A stretch of 64,000 nucleotides of DNA, taken from Glossina fuscipes (lineage: Eukaryota > Arthropoda > Insecta > Diptera > Glossinidae). Under the pieces are notes generated by a model. The model searched no databases. It was not told the origin of the DNA and was given only the letters and a program-made list of their open reading frames with translations. The position numbers and the translations under genes are program-made. The DNA lies in NCBI RefSeq assembly GCF_014805625.2, contig NW_023998423.1, positions 1,456,277 through 1,520,276 of the forward strand, in the 5' to 3' direction. Of the stretch, positions 1-13,240 are shown piece after piece; position 1 is the stretch's first letter; every line of letters starts with the position of its first letter.

Positions 1-429
1 AAGTGAAAAATTAATTTGCATTACTTTCCATTTATAACCGCACAAAAATCTGAAGGCAAATGTCAGTACAACTGTGCAGGCTAAAAGCCAATGCAAAGCT
101 GAGTCATATCATTGGAAAAAGAAATTTTTAGCTAAAAAAGTCATTGGAGTATAGTAAATACAATGTTACAAGCAGAAGCCAAATCAAAAATTCTTCAAAC
201 GTTATATGCTTTGCGAAGGTTTTTTTTCTTAAGCTCGAAAGTTGAAATGACCTAAACTACCGAACGCGGTAGTGCTTTTCCAACCATGCCAAAATAATAA
301 ACAAAAAAAGTATCTCATGTTGAGCCATGAAAATCTTGAAAAAAAAAAAAACGTGACTGCCTATGATTCATTCATTAGTACCTCCTGACTTGCGTAAATT
401 TGTTCTTTTGGATGAAACTATAAAGTTAT

Positions 430-500
430 AATCGTGACTTTATAGATATATGGAGCCAAGACAAGCAGACGGACAGACGGACAGCTAAATCGATTCCTGT
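430..500 (+). repeat. Family C fragment
   Basis: GCCAAGACAAGCAGACGG and ACAGACGGACAGC are followed by AAATCGATTCCTGTCAATTA, the link region of family C. Confidence 0.45.
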
Positions 501-1940
501 CAATTAAGAATAAATTTACTTTGTAAGATATCTGCTGCGCATTTACGAATGTAGAAAACTTTTGATAAATCTAATGCGGTCTCTGCGGAGGATAGAAAAT
601 TACTACATCCTCTATCTGTACAGATGGATATAAAAACTATTTGAAATTTTTTAAATTGTAACGCCGCCAGTGAACAAAGCATTGGATGTTTGTCAATTTG
701 TTCATAAATCATAAATAAGCTTCGAGCTGCACAAAGCAATTTGAAATGAATGGCAAGGTAATGCAAGAGCAATGCTCAGGAAACGTTACTTTCGTTACAT
801 TTCCCGATAACATTTTTGTCACAGTGATTTTTAAAAAAATCTCTAAAAGTACTATGCGTACAGCTTATACTTTGCCTTCCTTAGATTCGTTGTTATAAGA
901 AAATTTCATAATTTTTCATAAGGGTTTTAAAGACAATTCGTAACTTTTTTCTTAATTTTATAAGTGCCGCCGAAGAACGCGGTTGCAGCAGATTTGTCGC
1001 CTCATTGAATTATCCAGCAACGTTCTTCTTAATTACAATCCGACCCTCAGAGTTTGCCCTAATTCGTGTAAGTTGAGGAGGAATTGGAGAGGTATGGAAT
1101 GGCCGCAGCTGAAATAGATTTCATCCACGAAGAGCAATTTCAAAGATTGACATGATATAGTCGCATTTTCACGAGTGCTAAGTCAAGAAGAACATTAATG
1201 TTGAAGAACATGTGCTCATGGGTGACGAAAGTATATCCAACACATCCAAAATCCTTGAATCAGTATAATGTGGATTATGTCCCAGGACAAGCGTTCTGCG
1301 TAAGAAATAAGATAATTTTCCGCTAATTGGGTCTTCTAGCAGAACGATTCAGCTTATTCGGTGCTACCGGATGACCCGAAAAAAATAAACAGTTGCACTT
1401 GGAGATGTGCAACCTTGAAAAGAGTGGACGACTGAGTGGTAAGATTAAGACCATAAAGCCATACAATATTAAAAAGGAAGACCTAAAACATGAGCCATAA
1501 GAAAAATTTCGTATTTACAATACGTTGTACAGTGTCTAAGGTTACGAAAGTTGCTTAAATTAATGAGAATTTTAGTAAACCCAACCACCAAATCAAGTAA
1601 ACCAAACCGCAAACTGGGAAATAATCGTTTGGAACGCAAAGATTAAATTTTAAATAATAGAGACTAAAATTAAAAAAATCCTATAATTGTTGCTGCCGAA
1701 CTGCTGATATGTAGTGAACAAAGTAATTATGATATTATAAAGAAAGAAAAGCAAAAGCAAAAAATTTACTTCCTTTGTTTAAAGAACAAAGAAAACTTCA
1801 TAAAATATCGGATAATATTTGTATCGTACAGAAACGGTGGTGCAAGATTATGTTACGTTCGTGCGCGTGTACGCTATACCGAGAAGGAGTTAAAATAGTC
1901 GCGTCTTTTATTTCACCTATCAATTCAACAATCATTTTGT

Positions 1941-2160
1941 GAATCAGTCTAAACTCATCTGTCTGCCTTGTGTTTTGCGTGCAACGTACGTCGCAAAATT
2001 TTTGAGATATTTTGATGAAATTTAGTGCAGCGACATGTTTTGGCTCAACAACGATTGCTACGGAAAATTGTTCGCATCAGATCACTTTTTCGGCCGTTTC
2101 CTTATAGCGCCCCATTTTGAAAATTTTGCATATGGATAATTGTACAGTGGGGTAGGGTAT
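1941..2160 (+). repeat. Dispersed repeat family B copy
   Basis: It contains GTCGCAAAATTTTTGAGATA, TTTTGATGAAATTTAGTGCA, GCGACATGTTTTGGCTC, GATCACTTTTTCGG and ends GGGGTAGGGTAT. This is the best-preserved family B example of its left part. Confidence 0.65.
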
Positions 2161-5100
2161 TTAACGCTTGCCTGTACCTTAATATAGGATTTTTACTCGT
2201 CTTTATATATATACATTTTCACAGGCCAGAATCATTGGCGTCTTGGTTTGATTGAAGTCCAGAATGGCCTACAGAGATATCAGGTGTTTTGCCGTGTACA
2301 GACAATATACTTTATAATCGTGTTTAACACGAAGGCGTAAAATTCATTGGTAAATTTGTTTCATTTATAAACTTGTATAGCATGCGTGACTATATATACT
2401 ATATTTCAATATTTGTTACTTGTTTTATTTGATTAAAAAAATTCGCTCTCTTTTTTTATTTATAAAATGCAAATCGTTTGTATTTCATGAAAGCCAACAT
2501 AAATAAATAAACAAATAAAAGGAAAAAAAATCTCTTTTTTAAAAGCATACTAACAACATTGGTGCTTCTTCTGACCTACATAGCGGTTAAGCGTACTTTC
2601 GAGCACACTTAAACCACTTTTATACTTTACTTCTAGACACTTGGCATGAGGAGTGAATGTACAACTTTTAAAACTTTCGTTTCACTTCAAAGATTATTAG
2701 CAACACTCACTTAAACGCATTCTAACCAGAAGACAAAAGTTTTCGTTTTCACAATCAGTTTTGGACTTAGTTTATGAGATTTATTATAGCCATCACACAC
2801 TCAAACACCAACGAATTACCCGTTTATGTTAATCGGGCCTTTTAAGTGGCAACATCAAGAATCGAAACATAGAAAGCGAATATATTCGTTACAAATCTGA
2901 GACAATAAGTCAATTCCCCTTTTCATTAGTTTGTGCGTCGATTGGTAACTGCGTCCATCCTTTTGTCTTTCTGCCAGTATCCATTCCCTTGTTTTCTTCA
3001 CCACTCATTTGGATTTTAATACGATTGTCTCGTGCCCATCCCATCTGCCTATTCGCCTATTTCAAGGTTCGTCTTTTCTTCCGTCCGGTTCAGTATCTCC
3101 AACCAAAATTAGAGCCAGTTTGTCAACTTGCCCTTATGACGGTCTATTGGGTTTTTAATTGAACTGCTAAACAATCATTCAGTAAGGTCTTTCCTCTTAC
3201 AATTTATTCGAATATCCTTTCCTCCGATAGCTTTAATCTGCTTTTTTCATGCATTTGATGATGTGATTCCATTCGCTTGACTTTCTGTCCTTCTGCTCAC
3301 TTATCTTTCTTTCCGTCTTTAATTAGTCACTTTGGAACCCCGTTTGCGGGCGTCCCGTCCTTCAGCCGTCCCATATCCTCGACCGTTCCCTTCTTTCCAT
3401 TTTGCGCATTTTTGTGCTTTACACATTTCAATGGCAGCCCGTTAGTATAAATTTTTCCTCTCTTCGTCCTCTCTCTCGTTTGACTACTTGTCCGTCGGCG
3501 TGCCATGTGGTTTGTTCCTCTGATCATACCTCCGTTCGATAGTTCATATTTTTATTAACCTGTTCCACTATCATCGTCTGTTTTACAAGAACAAAAAAAC
3601 AAACGGTAACTGCAAACTAATGAATACATTTTAATACGTTTCGTTTCAAGTTACTGTTTAAAAAGTACGTGGATTCATTAATGGTGCCATTCTGCGAACT
3701 TCTCCAAAAATCCGATCTGCAGATGCAAAAATTAATGGCTAGTAATCAGATAGAAAATTCATAAAAGAGGTTTAATAAAAAATAAGTTTACATTAAGTTC
3801 CTCTTTGTGTTGCAAATATCTATACAAGCGTGATATACCCTTACCTCGCAAACCGTCGAGACTGTAAAATATATTTCAAATTATTGCGGCATATTTTGTA
3901 TTCGAAAAATAAAATTAATGTTTTTAAAAGTACTTTGGATAGCTAAAACAAAATTCGGGCATTTGAAGTGTTTAACGATCTATTTATAAAAATGATGTAA
4001 TTATTCTGCCGAAAAATCAAAAATCGAATCAGTCACTTGCGTTATTTGCGTAAAAGCAAAATAGGCAAAAAGCCTTTGTACCTTTCATGTTACTCACTTA
4101 ACGTAGCTGATATGCAAAATTTGTCGTAAAAGTTCTTTTCGTTTCTTATAGTTATTGTTAAGCTTTTTTTGTTCTGGAACTTTTCCCAGCCAATGTTAAG
4201 TACATGTTAAATATTATGAGGATTTTCTTTTAACTACTGATTATTAACATAACAATGCTCTTTATTCGGTCGTTTCACTTGACGTATACGTGATATTATT
4301 CATCAATATCAATTATACAGTTGATCACACACTGTCTACCTTTCTCTTTCTCGCCACTTTTATAAGCTGAGTTATAATAATCATTAATAATGTTTATGAA
4401 AATGTTTCATTAAAAAAATTTCTAGAATAGTTTGTGGTTTTTTTTTAAGGAAGAGGCGTAATATATGAGTGAAGATACTCGCGTACGCACGCACTCTATA
4501 AACATAATTTTCTTGATTGTTTTTATATTACTTGATATTGTTCGTAAGTATTCTTCGACGTTACGATTAAATTATTTTATTACAAAAAGTTTTTTTTTTT
4601 TATTATTATTATTATTTTAAGCAAAGCGTAACACGCACGTTATGAACGTTAACCGTGTAAAGACGTTTATAAACCAACAAATGTTAATGCCTGTGGTTTG
4701 ATTCAACGATTACTTTGTTCGAGTACTTATGATTGTCGTTGGCCGGAAAAGCACAAGAAAAGAATGAAAAAGAGAAATTCTATACTAAATTGATTGACTA
4801 AATGTATGTATATAAATACCCAACCGTCAAGTCATCAGCCAATAGACCAAACATTCGAATATATATGTATGGAAAAAGCATACATCTACATACAAATGGA
4901 AATTGAAAATAAAAACCTTAGTATTTGTGATAGATTGAATATGAAACTAAACCAAAAAAAAAAAAAAAAATCGATAAACCAAAATGTATAAATATATATA
5001 TGCGCACAGGAACTATATGAACATGTACATAAAAACAATATTACTAATAAAATAATAATAAATTCCCAAGGGGAAAAATGTTAAACTAATCAAAACATAG

Positions 5101-5616
5101 GCGCACGGTAAGTGGGGAAAAAATGACAACGATGAGGCTAGAAAGCAGAGAGCGTTGAATTTGACTTATTTCCGATAAAACCGTTTCCACTTTGCTTCTT
5201 GTCTCTATCTATCCAACTTATATTGGAACAACATGTGGTTTAGTTTTTGGTAAACCCTTATAAAATAATCAACAAAATTTCCTGATTTAGGTTACAATCA
5301 AAACGATTTTTGTGTGCTTGTGCTCATAAGTGAGGTGTGGATCTGTGTACATGCATACTATTCATATATGATATTTTTCCAAAATTGTACAGGCAATAAA
5401 CTCTTTTTAGCTTTTTGCGTTGATAACGTAATAAGCGGCAAACAGAGTCACAAAATTTTGCTTAAGTGAACTTTTGACAGTAAATACATACACAATCGAT
5501 TGTTGTGAATTTTATTTAACCGACAAGTTAATATCATTTTACAGTTACGAGAGGCCTCAATAATGCTTTTGTTTTTGTTATTATTATTGTATTTTTATTA
5601 TTGTTGTAATACTTAC

Positions 5617-5758
5617 CTGTCATCTGTAGGCTTATAGGTGACAATGTATTTCTCTACAGGATGTACGTTTAAATCAATCATGGTCTGCCAAGCCACACGC
5701 ACAGTAGTTGGTGTTAAAAATGTAATTGTAATATTTTCGGGCGTTGCGGGTATAGTAC
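5617..5758 (-). CDS. Internal exon: first half of a fibronectin type III domain
   Basis: This 142-base exon on the minus strand is bounded by a good acceptor (pyrimidine-rich tract ending TTATTTCAG, AG at 5759-5760) and a strong donor (GACAG|GTAAGTATT, GT at 5615-5616). It reads open as one leading partial codon, 46 full codons and two trailing bases. The translation has the FNIII A-B-C strand pattern: proline-rich start (P..TPENI), the conserved B-strand Trp in VRVAW, then HPVEKY and YIVTY before the splice. There is one N-glycosylation sequon (N-I-T). The E-G strands of the domain are missing, so at least one more exon must follow, and I found none in 1-5600; it probably lies beyond the left edge. 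Joined to the signal-peptide exon at 30634-30853 it makes the start of a secreted or membrane adhesion/receptor-type protein. The FNIII assignment is firm; the gene identity is not known. Confidence 0.8.
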
Positions 5759-8250
5759 CTGAAATAAAATAAATAGTTAAAAAAGAAACGGAGAAAGGAA
5801 AAAAAAAACAAAAGAACGCTTCACAGTAGCGTTTAGCCGAAAAAATGTGGTTAAGTGGGGGGAAACTCGTACATCAGAACTGGGTCAATGAAAAAATGTC
5901 GTTATCGAAAGACAACATAAACAGAAAAAAAGTAAGAAGACAGAAAACCAAAAAAACCGATAATAATAAATGCCATCACTTACCTACAGAAAGGTTAACG
6001 AAAGAGTGTGTAAAGCGTTTATATTTTGTCAAAAAAGTATCGGGAGTTTCCTTTTTTCTCAATTTCAATTTGATGGTCGAAATCAATGAAATTCTTTAAA
6101 AGAAGTTTATTCCCTGTAAAATACATACCTTTAGTAGGCAACATGCAAGAAAAAGATCGAAGAAAATTTGCCTCACTTTAGTCGGCTCACGCTCTGACGT
6201 CTTGAGATGTAAAAACTGAGAGGAAAATCGACGAAAATATTTGGGACAAATTTGTTAGCCAATACTCAACGAGAATTGGCTTCACTTTGGTCGGCTTCGT
6301 CGATAAATCCTATAGTGCCGATGAATCGCCATTACAGCTTGAGAGCAGGTAAGTTAAGTTGGGATACAGTTGACGATTTTCTCATCAAGCAGGTAGCTGC
6401 AAGCGTCTTTGCGCTTGTATGAAATCATTTTTCTTGCATTTCTTGATTAATAATTGAAAAGCCGACTTTGCTTATTCCTTATGTAATGGCTCTAAGTACA
6501 TTTTTCTTTTCGTAACACTTGAATTGCCGTCGCATTGGAGGATAGTTGGCCCTACTGAGTCCGTAAACTAAAGTTCGAATAACAATTTCAAATCAATCGA
6601 AAAAAGCTTTTTAACGAAATTTTCATTGGAATATGTCAAAAATTTGAAAAAAGTTTAATTTTTTGTCAAACATTTTCAAAAGGAAAAAACCGTCTTTGTT
6701 AATCTTCTTAATCGATTGCAGCGACAACAAACTGGGCGTCTTGCAGTAGAATAATTTTTATCAAGCAGGTGGCGCTTACGAGATAATTTCGTGCTCGTAA
6801 ATTCAGGCAACGCTTAGCTTATATGCGGTCTATCCATGGTCTATCTCCAAGTAAGAGTTTTTCAAATAATCAGAATATTGATGTTGTGTGTCTCAGTACA
6901 TCCGACCTAAGTAATAGACTTCTCTGAATCTTTTCAAAAGAGAAAAGTTTTCAATTTTTACTTTTTTAAGTTCACTCCTTCGAAAAATTTTGATACAAGA
7001 GAAACTTTGCAAAGAAATGCGAGCTTTTACAAGAATTTTTCAAAATAAAATAAAATTCTTTCAACATTTTAAGAGAGCGTCCAAATGAAGTTCAATACAA
7101 CAAATTAAACAGTAATTTCCTCTATAGACTAAAGTGGGTAAAGAAAATTTGCAGATCAACTTTTTAATCATGACCCGCCAAGCTGGACACTCTAGTCTTT
7201 TGCGCAATACCTTTGAAAATCATCTTGTATGAGTTATTATATAAGCCTTGGTTGTTTTTGAACCACACTACTTATTCTGTTGCCAACGAGGACGAAGCAA
7301 AGCATGTCAAACCAATTCAATTTTTTGTGCCGATATTGCTGGAAAGCAGCTGCCATGTAAATGGATGGACGAGTATGCTTGGCTTGTTTCGGAATCTAAT
7401 GAAAAATATATATAATTATAGAGCTTGAAAAGTCAGGTGCCTATCGAGCGCCCATCTCAGCTGGCGCGTGCAACAAGTCATCACGAGGTGAATCCTTCAC
7501 AAACTATTTACAGAAACTATAACTTTCTTAATCGTTTTCAATTATTGCCTGCAACAAGTATTCTTGCACCTCATTCTTTGATGGCTCTTGTAAATGTTTA
7601 TAGCAAGTTTGAATCGTTCTACATTCATTCATTAAATATGGCAAGCGTGTCATCCATCATCTGCCATCAACTAAAAGTCTCAACTTTATTGCGTAATTTT
7701 GCGTACTTCTTGGATACAAATGATGAAAGATTATCATTTGCCTTTGAGGTATAAAGAGATGTACATGTTTTTTGTAAGGCTTAAATGGTTCTTTGCTTTA
7801 GTTTATAAAACCGGAACGGCTGCTTTTTAGACTGCACACATCTTGCAGGGATTTATCATCAGCATTGTGTGCGGATGAGCGCACCACTTACAAAGGCATA
7901 ATATACATCATGCACTGGTTACAACAGTTGATGCAAAATCATTCCCTGTATCGAGTTAAGCCTGGTTGTCGCAAATCGCCGAGATATTCTAAAAAAATTT
8001 ATCATACTAGCATGTACACTATTTGTTCACAATGTTCGACAATCGTCTTTAATCGTTTTAAGTCGTTATTTCTAGCCAAGTTAGTGACCGATTAAGCAAA
8101 TATGGATCAAAGATTGTTTAAAATAGATCCACTAGCCCATAACCCTATCCATCCATATACACCGTGGTGGTACGAGGACATATTGAGTTTGTGTAACACC
8201 CGGAATATAAGCCAATCTTTTATTATACTGAGCGATTAAGAAAGTTATTT

Positions 8251-8455
8251 TAAGCTTCGTCTGTCCGTCTGTCTGCCTTATTCTTGTTTTCAACTTGCAG
8301 TTCGAGGACCAACGCTGTTGAAAATGATTCGAACCGGATCACTTTTTCGATCACTTCTCATGTAACGCCTTGAACTTGAAAATCTTTATGTCAATAATTG
8401 TATTAAACAAAATGATGTAAGGTACTCAGTGGTCCTCCATAACACTTTTACTTGT
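8251..8455 (+). repeat. Dispersed repeat family B copy
   Basis: It has CTGTCCGTCTGTCTGCC, GAACCGGATCACTTTTTCG and AATAATTGTATTAAAC. The AACACTTTTACTTG end is shared with 58800-59025. Confidence 0.6.
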
Positions 8456-9487
8456 TCGTTTACACTTTCTTAAAACTGAAAAGGTAAGAAAAATAGCTGA
8501 ACCGTAGTGCACTATCATCTTCCAATGAAGAATGTCATGAGAAGGGGATTGGAACACAATACATTTTACTCGGTGTTCATTAAGATTTTATTAACATTTC
8601 TTTTAAAGAATGCCACTTAAATTAATAGTTCTCATAAAAGAAAAAATCTTTCACTCTTACCGGATAAAAGAGATATAAACTTACTCCCACAAGAGAATTG
8701 TTACGTTGTTCGCTTCAACTATGAAAACAACATATGGAAAATGATTCAATCTTTTAAATAAAAACAAAATTCAGACCAGTTTGCGTATCACATAAAATGC
8801 TTTTTGTGCATAGCTGCTGCATAAATTGAAAGCACTAAACGAAGACGCAAGACAGACAGACGTAAGCAAAGCATTGAAAATTGTTCATTTTTGAGATTTT
8901 CAGACTAGCAGAATACGGGTTTGAACACTGGACGGTCAAGGCAAGGTTTTATGCCCAACAAGGTAGGATGAGTAAGCAGCAACACGAGCACGGCGGCGTA
9001 CATTTACGCTTAAAGTGAAAGCACACGCAACACGACAGCAAAAACACAATTTTAACGTTTTAACATATTATATATTCTTGTAGTCAAATATAGGCAATAG
9101 TTGCCCCTCATGCCTTTTATGGTTTACACCTGTTTAAAATAGCATGTATATCCATTAAGTGATTGTGGCTATTAAAACTAAAAGTGTTTAGTGGTAGTCT
9201 AAGTAAATGTTACGTAAAAACTTTCGTTTTTGCGGGCAGGGCTTCTGTCGAAAGTCATGAAACGGATGTGTACATATTAACAAAAAAAAAAAAAAAAAGA
9301 AAAGAAAACCAAAAATAAAACAATTGAAACAAACAAGAAAGTTACACACGCTTTGCGTCGAATCCTTGATACGCATCGTCTCGAACCAATACTTTTTAGT
9401 TACAAAATGTTTTTGCAAGACATGTAAGTGTCAAGGGGAAAATTGGATTATTTTTATGTTGCTCTAGTATTTGTGCAAGTTTTTAGA

Positions 9488-9759
9488 TTAATGTCTTCTG
9501 TAGACGTCCAAGCTATAAAGGTTGGCTTGCGTGGTGTTCGTATCGTTTTCACCGAGCTTTAGGATAATTTTTTCTAGGAATTTCATGTAAGTTTCGTTGC
9601 AGGCAGCTAAGGTTTCACATACCGAATTGAAGGTGCCAAGACGTGGTGGGAAGGCATATAGACAAGCAGCGAAACGGATAACGAAACGTACGATGCAGAA
9701 TCGCATATCAAGCGTTTTCACCTTCTTTTTTTGCGTCCTATATGACAGGGTTTCGGGTG
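9488..9759 (-). CDS. Exon-like ORF, possible alternative terminal exon, unknown product
   Basis: On the minus strand a plausible acceptor (CATTTGCAG, AG at 9760-9761) is followed by two bases and then 89 open codons to a TAA at 9488-9490. Codon choice looks like fly coding sequence, with many C-ending codons, and no repeat family matches. The translation is basic at first (TQKKKVKT), then has an aliphatic/aromatic stretch (FCIVRFVIRFAACLYAF) and a polar tail ending VYRRH. There is no good ATG at the beginning; the first in-frame ATG is internal, so it would need an upstream exon. Its phase fits the donor at 30632-30633 of the FNIII gene, which would replace the FNIII part with this tail. I do not recognise the protein. 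It may be a chance ORF or an old gene fragment. Confidence 0.3.
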
Positions 9760-10700
9760 CTGCAAATGATAGACTATATGTTACTTAGCACATAGCTATC
9801 TCTCGACGACGCGTTTAAATATTGTCGCACCGCATTCCATATATGAGTGTTATTGCTGTCGTTGTTGCCTCCCTGTGCGCACATGTTTTACAAGCAATTG
9901 AAAACATTTAGCATTGACGCAGTAAATTATTAAAATGAACGACAACATTGACATTTCTTGTGTTGTTATTACACATAGTTAATGTTGTTGTTATGTTATT
10001 ATTATTACTTTTTTTTTGTTGTGCCTTATAGAATACTTTCCCGCTTTTATTACGATATAAACATACAAATAAAAGCTTTTCATGTTAGGTAAGTTTTGTC
10101 TATCAGAAGTTATTTAAGTTCGCTTTCTATTGAATCGAAGCACACTCAGCAACACCGAGAGCAATTATCGTTAGTCGCTTTTCTTGTTAGAACAAATGGT
10201 TCAAGTTCGTGCTTTGCAGTGGTTATTGTTATTTATTGTGTTTGTTCTTTTTTTTTTTTTTTCATAATATTCGCACATTGAAAGCGGTATGTTTATCTTG
10301 TTGGATTGTTTACAACTCAGATTTAAAAAAGCTTAGTGTGACATTTTTAGACGATCTAAAAACGTTTATATCTCTACTCGACTGTAGACTTTTGGAATCG
10401 CCAGTAAAAATTTTGGAAATATTTCCTTCGATTTGTACCGTACGTTAAGATTAGAAAAGGAAATTAAAAAATGCTCCCATAACAAGCTAAAAATTTCAAA
10501 AATATTAGAAAAACCAAATCGCCAGCAAAAAAAATTTGAAAATTTCGAAGCCATTTTAGCTTTTTTCGCTTAAAATTTCCTTTACCCTAAAAATTTTAAG
10601 ACTACAATTTATTTTAAACTCAAAATCCATCATATCAGACCCATCGTTTGTTGCACCTAAACCTATATTTACTTCATTTATTTATAATATGCTAAGTTTT

Positions 10701-10905
10701 CTGTCAGCCTGCCCGTCTTGTTTTCTTGTGTTAAACCTACAGGCCGCAATTGTTGAATTATTTTGACAAAATTCTGTACGCCGACATGTTTTCTCATAAG
10801 AACAAACGCTCTCGGACTATACGTTTGACATCTTTCCATATGACACCTTATCTTGAAGACTCGTTATATGACTAACAACATTAAGCGAAGTGGTGTGGGA
10901 TATTT
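10701..10905 (+). repeat. Dispersed repeat family B copy
   Basis: It has GCCCGTCTTGTTTTCTTGTG, CCGACATGTTTTCTCA, a decayed CTCGGACTAT block and ATTAAGCGAAGTGGTGTGG. Confidence 0.6.
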
Positions 10906-10944
10906 CATGATGGGCCGTGTCTCCGCTATAGAGTTTCTATGCGC

Positions 10945-11700
10945 TTTAAATTAAAATTTTCACAAGTAAAGACTTTTCTTAATTGAAAATTTTTTTAAGT
11001 CAAAATATTTCAAATTGAAATTTCTAAATTATAATTATTTTATACCCACCACTGTAAGAGGCGGGCATGCCTATTTTGTGTTTTTCCGGCGGAAATTTTC
11101 CAAATTTACTGTGGAAAAAATCACCAATGCCACACAAAGTCACAAGCGATTAAATGACCTTTTTTCCCCTTTCTTGAGGGTTTATACCTATTTATCATAA
11201 CGCAAAGAAGAGAGAGTGTTTAAAATTATTTTGTATATTCCGCAAATAAAGATATATTTTATGCCTGAAAGTGGGCGAATTCGAAAATGAATATGATAGA
11301 CAATGCGACCTTGTGGGTTTATTTTTTCTTAAAAATACCAGCGATCTGGTCCCCCGCCAAGTGTAAGTTCTTTAGTGGTTTTAAATTAACCTTTGTTTAA
11401 CTTAAATTTTTTCCAATGAAGCTTTTTCTTAACACGAAAGTCTTCTCATATTAGAATTTAAATATTTTTTCAAATTAATATTTTGATAAATTTATATTTT
11501 GGTGAATTTGTAATTGACTAAGTTAATAATTACTCAAATTAAAATGTTTTTCGGATAAAATTTTTTTTGTATTAAAGTTTTTAATATCAAAGTTTTCGAC
11601 TAAAAATTTTTAATAATTAATTTTTAAAAAATTTTTTGAATAAATATATTTTCAAGCAAATTAACATTTTACAAATGAGAACAATTTTATATTTTATTTT
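10945..11700. repeat. AT-rich degenerate short-period array, interrupted
   Basis: Runs like TTAAAATTTTTTCAAATTA recur at roughly 30-base steps from 10945 to 11040 and again from 11390 to 11700. The gap is a family A element. The period is too blurred to give exactly. Confidence 0.45.
11041..11380 (+). repeat. Dispersed repeat family A copy in an AT-rich array
   Basis: It begins TATACCCACCACTGTAAGAG and shares the middle block (GAGGGTTTATACCTATTTATC, TATTCCGCAAATAAAGATAT) with 33090-33400. It interrupts a degenerate AT-rich array that continues on both sides. Confidence 0.55.
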
Positions 11701-12839
11701 ATATTTATATTCCAATGCTTTCCAAAAGTTTCGATAGAAGCCATATGTAGAATTTGTGAAAAGTGACTTTAATCACTCTAAACATGTAATCAGGAACGTA
11801 CTTTTAACCCAAAAGGGCATGGCTGATAAAGTTGTTGGGTAATAATGTTGTTTTTAGGTTTTAACATTCCTAAATTTCTCTGATACAAAGTCGCCCCTTG
11901 GGCTACAGGTAAGGGTTTCTTAAAAGCGAGAGTAAATGTTGTATGTGTCATTACATTCGGTTTAAGCCAACCACAGTTTTTTTTTATTTTTTAAACAAGA
12001 AGTTTTTTCTTCATTGTCTTTACCCGAAAAATATGACGGAGTATTTCATGTTTAAAAAGTTAAGGTCAAATGCTTGTGTTTCTGTAATGTTTTCGCTATC
12101 CTATAACACCGTACACTGCCAGCAAATGAATCAATGCAAATCAGTGTAAAAATATTCATACATTTTAAGTTTATTTGCTTTACCTTTCTTCTAACCATAT
12201 GCATTTTTTTTATACTGAATAATTTCAACGTAAGCATATAAATTTGATTAGTAAGCAATTTCTGGTTGAGATTGCTTCTTAATTACTCTTTAGCTGATTC
12301 CAATAGCTAAGTGAATTCCCGATGCCACGAAATCCTTTAAATTCAATAAAGGATAGGTAATAAGTAACTGAAGGTGTAAAAAACCGAAAAGACATTTGTG
12401 GCTTAACACCATTTAAATAAGCCCCGGCGACCATGGAATTTCATAAAAAACCGTTACCACAAACCGCTTAATTTTCATACAGTTGCATTTTTGTCTCCTC
12501 TCATATCAGAGATGTTAAATATTGTTTTGTTAATATATAGGTCATAAGTAAAATATTATTAAATTTGTAGTTTGTACATGAAATCTCGTACGATAGCAAA
12601 CAGTTTCCGGCGAAATAAATAAATAAATAAATATATATATCAAAAATGCCTCAATGGAATGTTTTCGTGCTTCATACGCATTTAGGTTGTTGTTGCATTG
12701 TTACAGTGAATAACTCAAATGACATGGATTTTCAGCCAAGCTGCCAAGGATGACCATTCTAGTATTTTGTACTTAAATTCTTTCGTTTTTATCCATGGCC
12801 AACACACTTGACCTTTTTTTACTTTGCAGGCCGGAACGT

Positions 12840-12995
12840 TTTCCTTAAATTTGTTTTATCCGCGAAAAGGGCTCCACATGAGAAGCGGTCGAAAATATGT
12901 CTCGATCCAAACCACTTTCAGTAGCGTTCCTCCTTGAAATATCAAAAATGTGTGAATGAATGTACGTTGAACACAAGAAAACCTGGACAGATATC
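12840..12995 (-). repeat. Dispersed repeat family B copy, inverted
   Basis: Its reverse complement reads TCTGTCCAGGTTTTCTTGTG, GAACGCTACTGAAAGTGG and ACCGCTTCTCATGTGG. A family C tail abuts it at 13030. Confidence 0.55.
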
Positions 12996-13029
12996 AGGCG
13001 GGCAGCTTAGGTTGAACATTAAAGTGCTT

Positions 13030-13240
13030 CTGAATGAACAGGTATAATAAGACATGGGTCTATCTTTCTGGGTGTTGTATCACAAGTAATGTAGGGTACA
13101 AATAATTCTTTATATGGAAAGTAGTCGACAAATTGGTCTGGTCTGACCGGACGATTCACAATGGCGTCCGTCCGTTTAGGGTAAAACAGATCGGTGAAGT
13201 GAATTTCATCAAAATCCCCCAAAAAGTAGGGAGTATAGGC
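13030..13240 (+). repeat. Family C pieces, rearranged
   Basis: A family C tail (ACATGGGTCTATC, GTGTTGTATCAC, TAGGGTAC; 13035-13105) precedes a family C core (AATGGCGTCCGTCCG, CAGATCGGTGAAGTG, AATTTCATC; 13145-13235). This is the reverse of the usual order. The 86-codon minus-strand ORF here (13019-13279) is antisense to these pieces and is not annotated as a gene. Confidence 0.5.

Larger units (their letters stand above)
1..5616. other. Non-coding stretch left of the FNIII exon (probable intron)
   Basis: It holds the family C fragment at 430 and the family B copy at 1941. A pyrimidine-rich segment at about 2920-3540 has many CTTTCTGTCC-like words. There are AT-rich runs, an (ATT)n tract near 4604-4619 and an A-run near 4954. 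I looked on the minus strand for the missing second half of the FNIII domain and saw none. The 66-codon frame at 3327-3527 (-) comes from the pyrimidine-rich segment and does not look like a gene. Confidence 0.5.

Noticed and set aside
3327..3527. A 66-codon basic minus-strand ORF
   Set aside because: It lies in a pyrimidine-rich segment and its Lys/Arg-rich translation reflects that composition.
5992..6120. A possible minus-strand microexon between TATTTTACAG and CTGTAG|GTAAGTGAT
   Set aside because: The reading frame in the phase of the FNIII gene hits a stop before the donor.
7213..7754. Two plus-strand frames of 71 and 109 codons in a row
   Set aside because: Neither begins with ATG, and they match no motif I know. 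They could be decayed coding DNA but the evidence is too thin to call.
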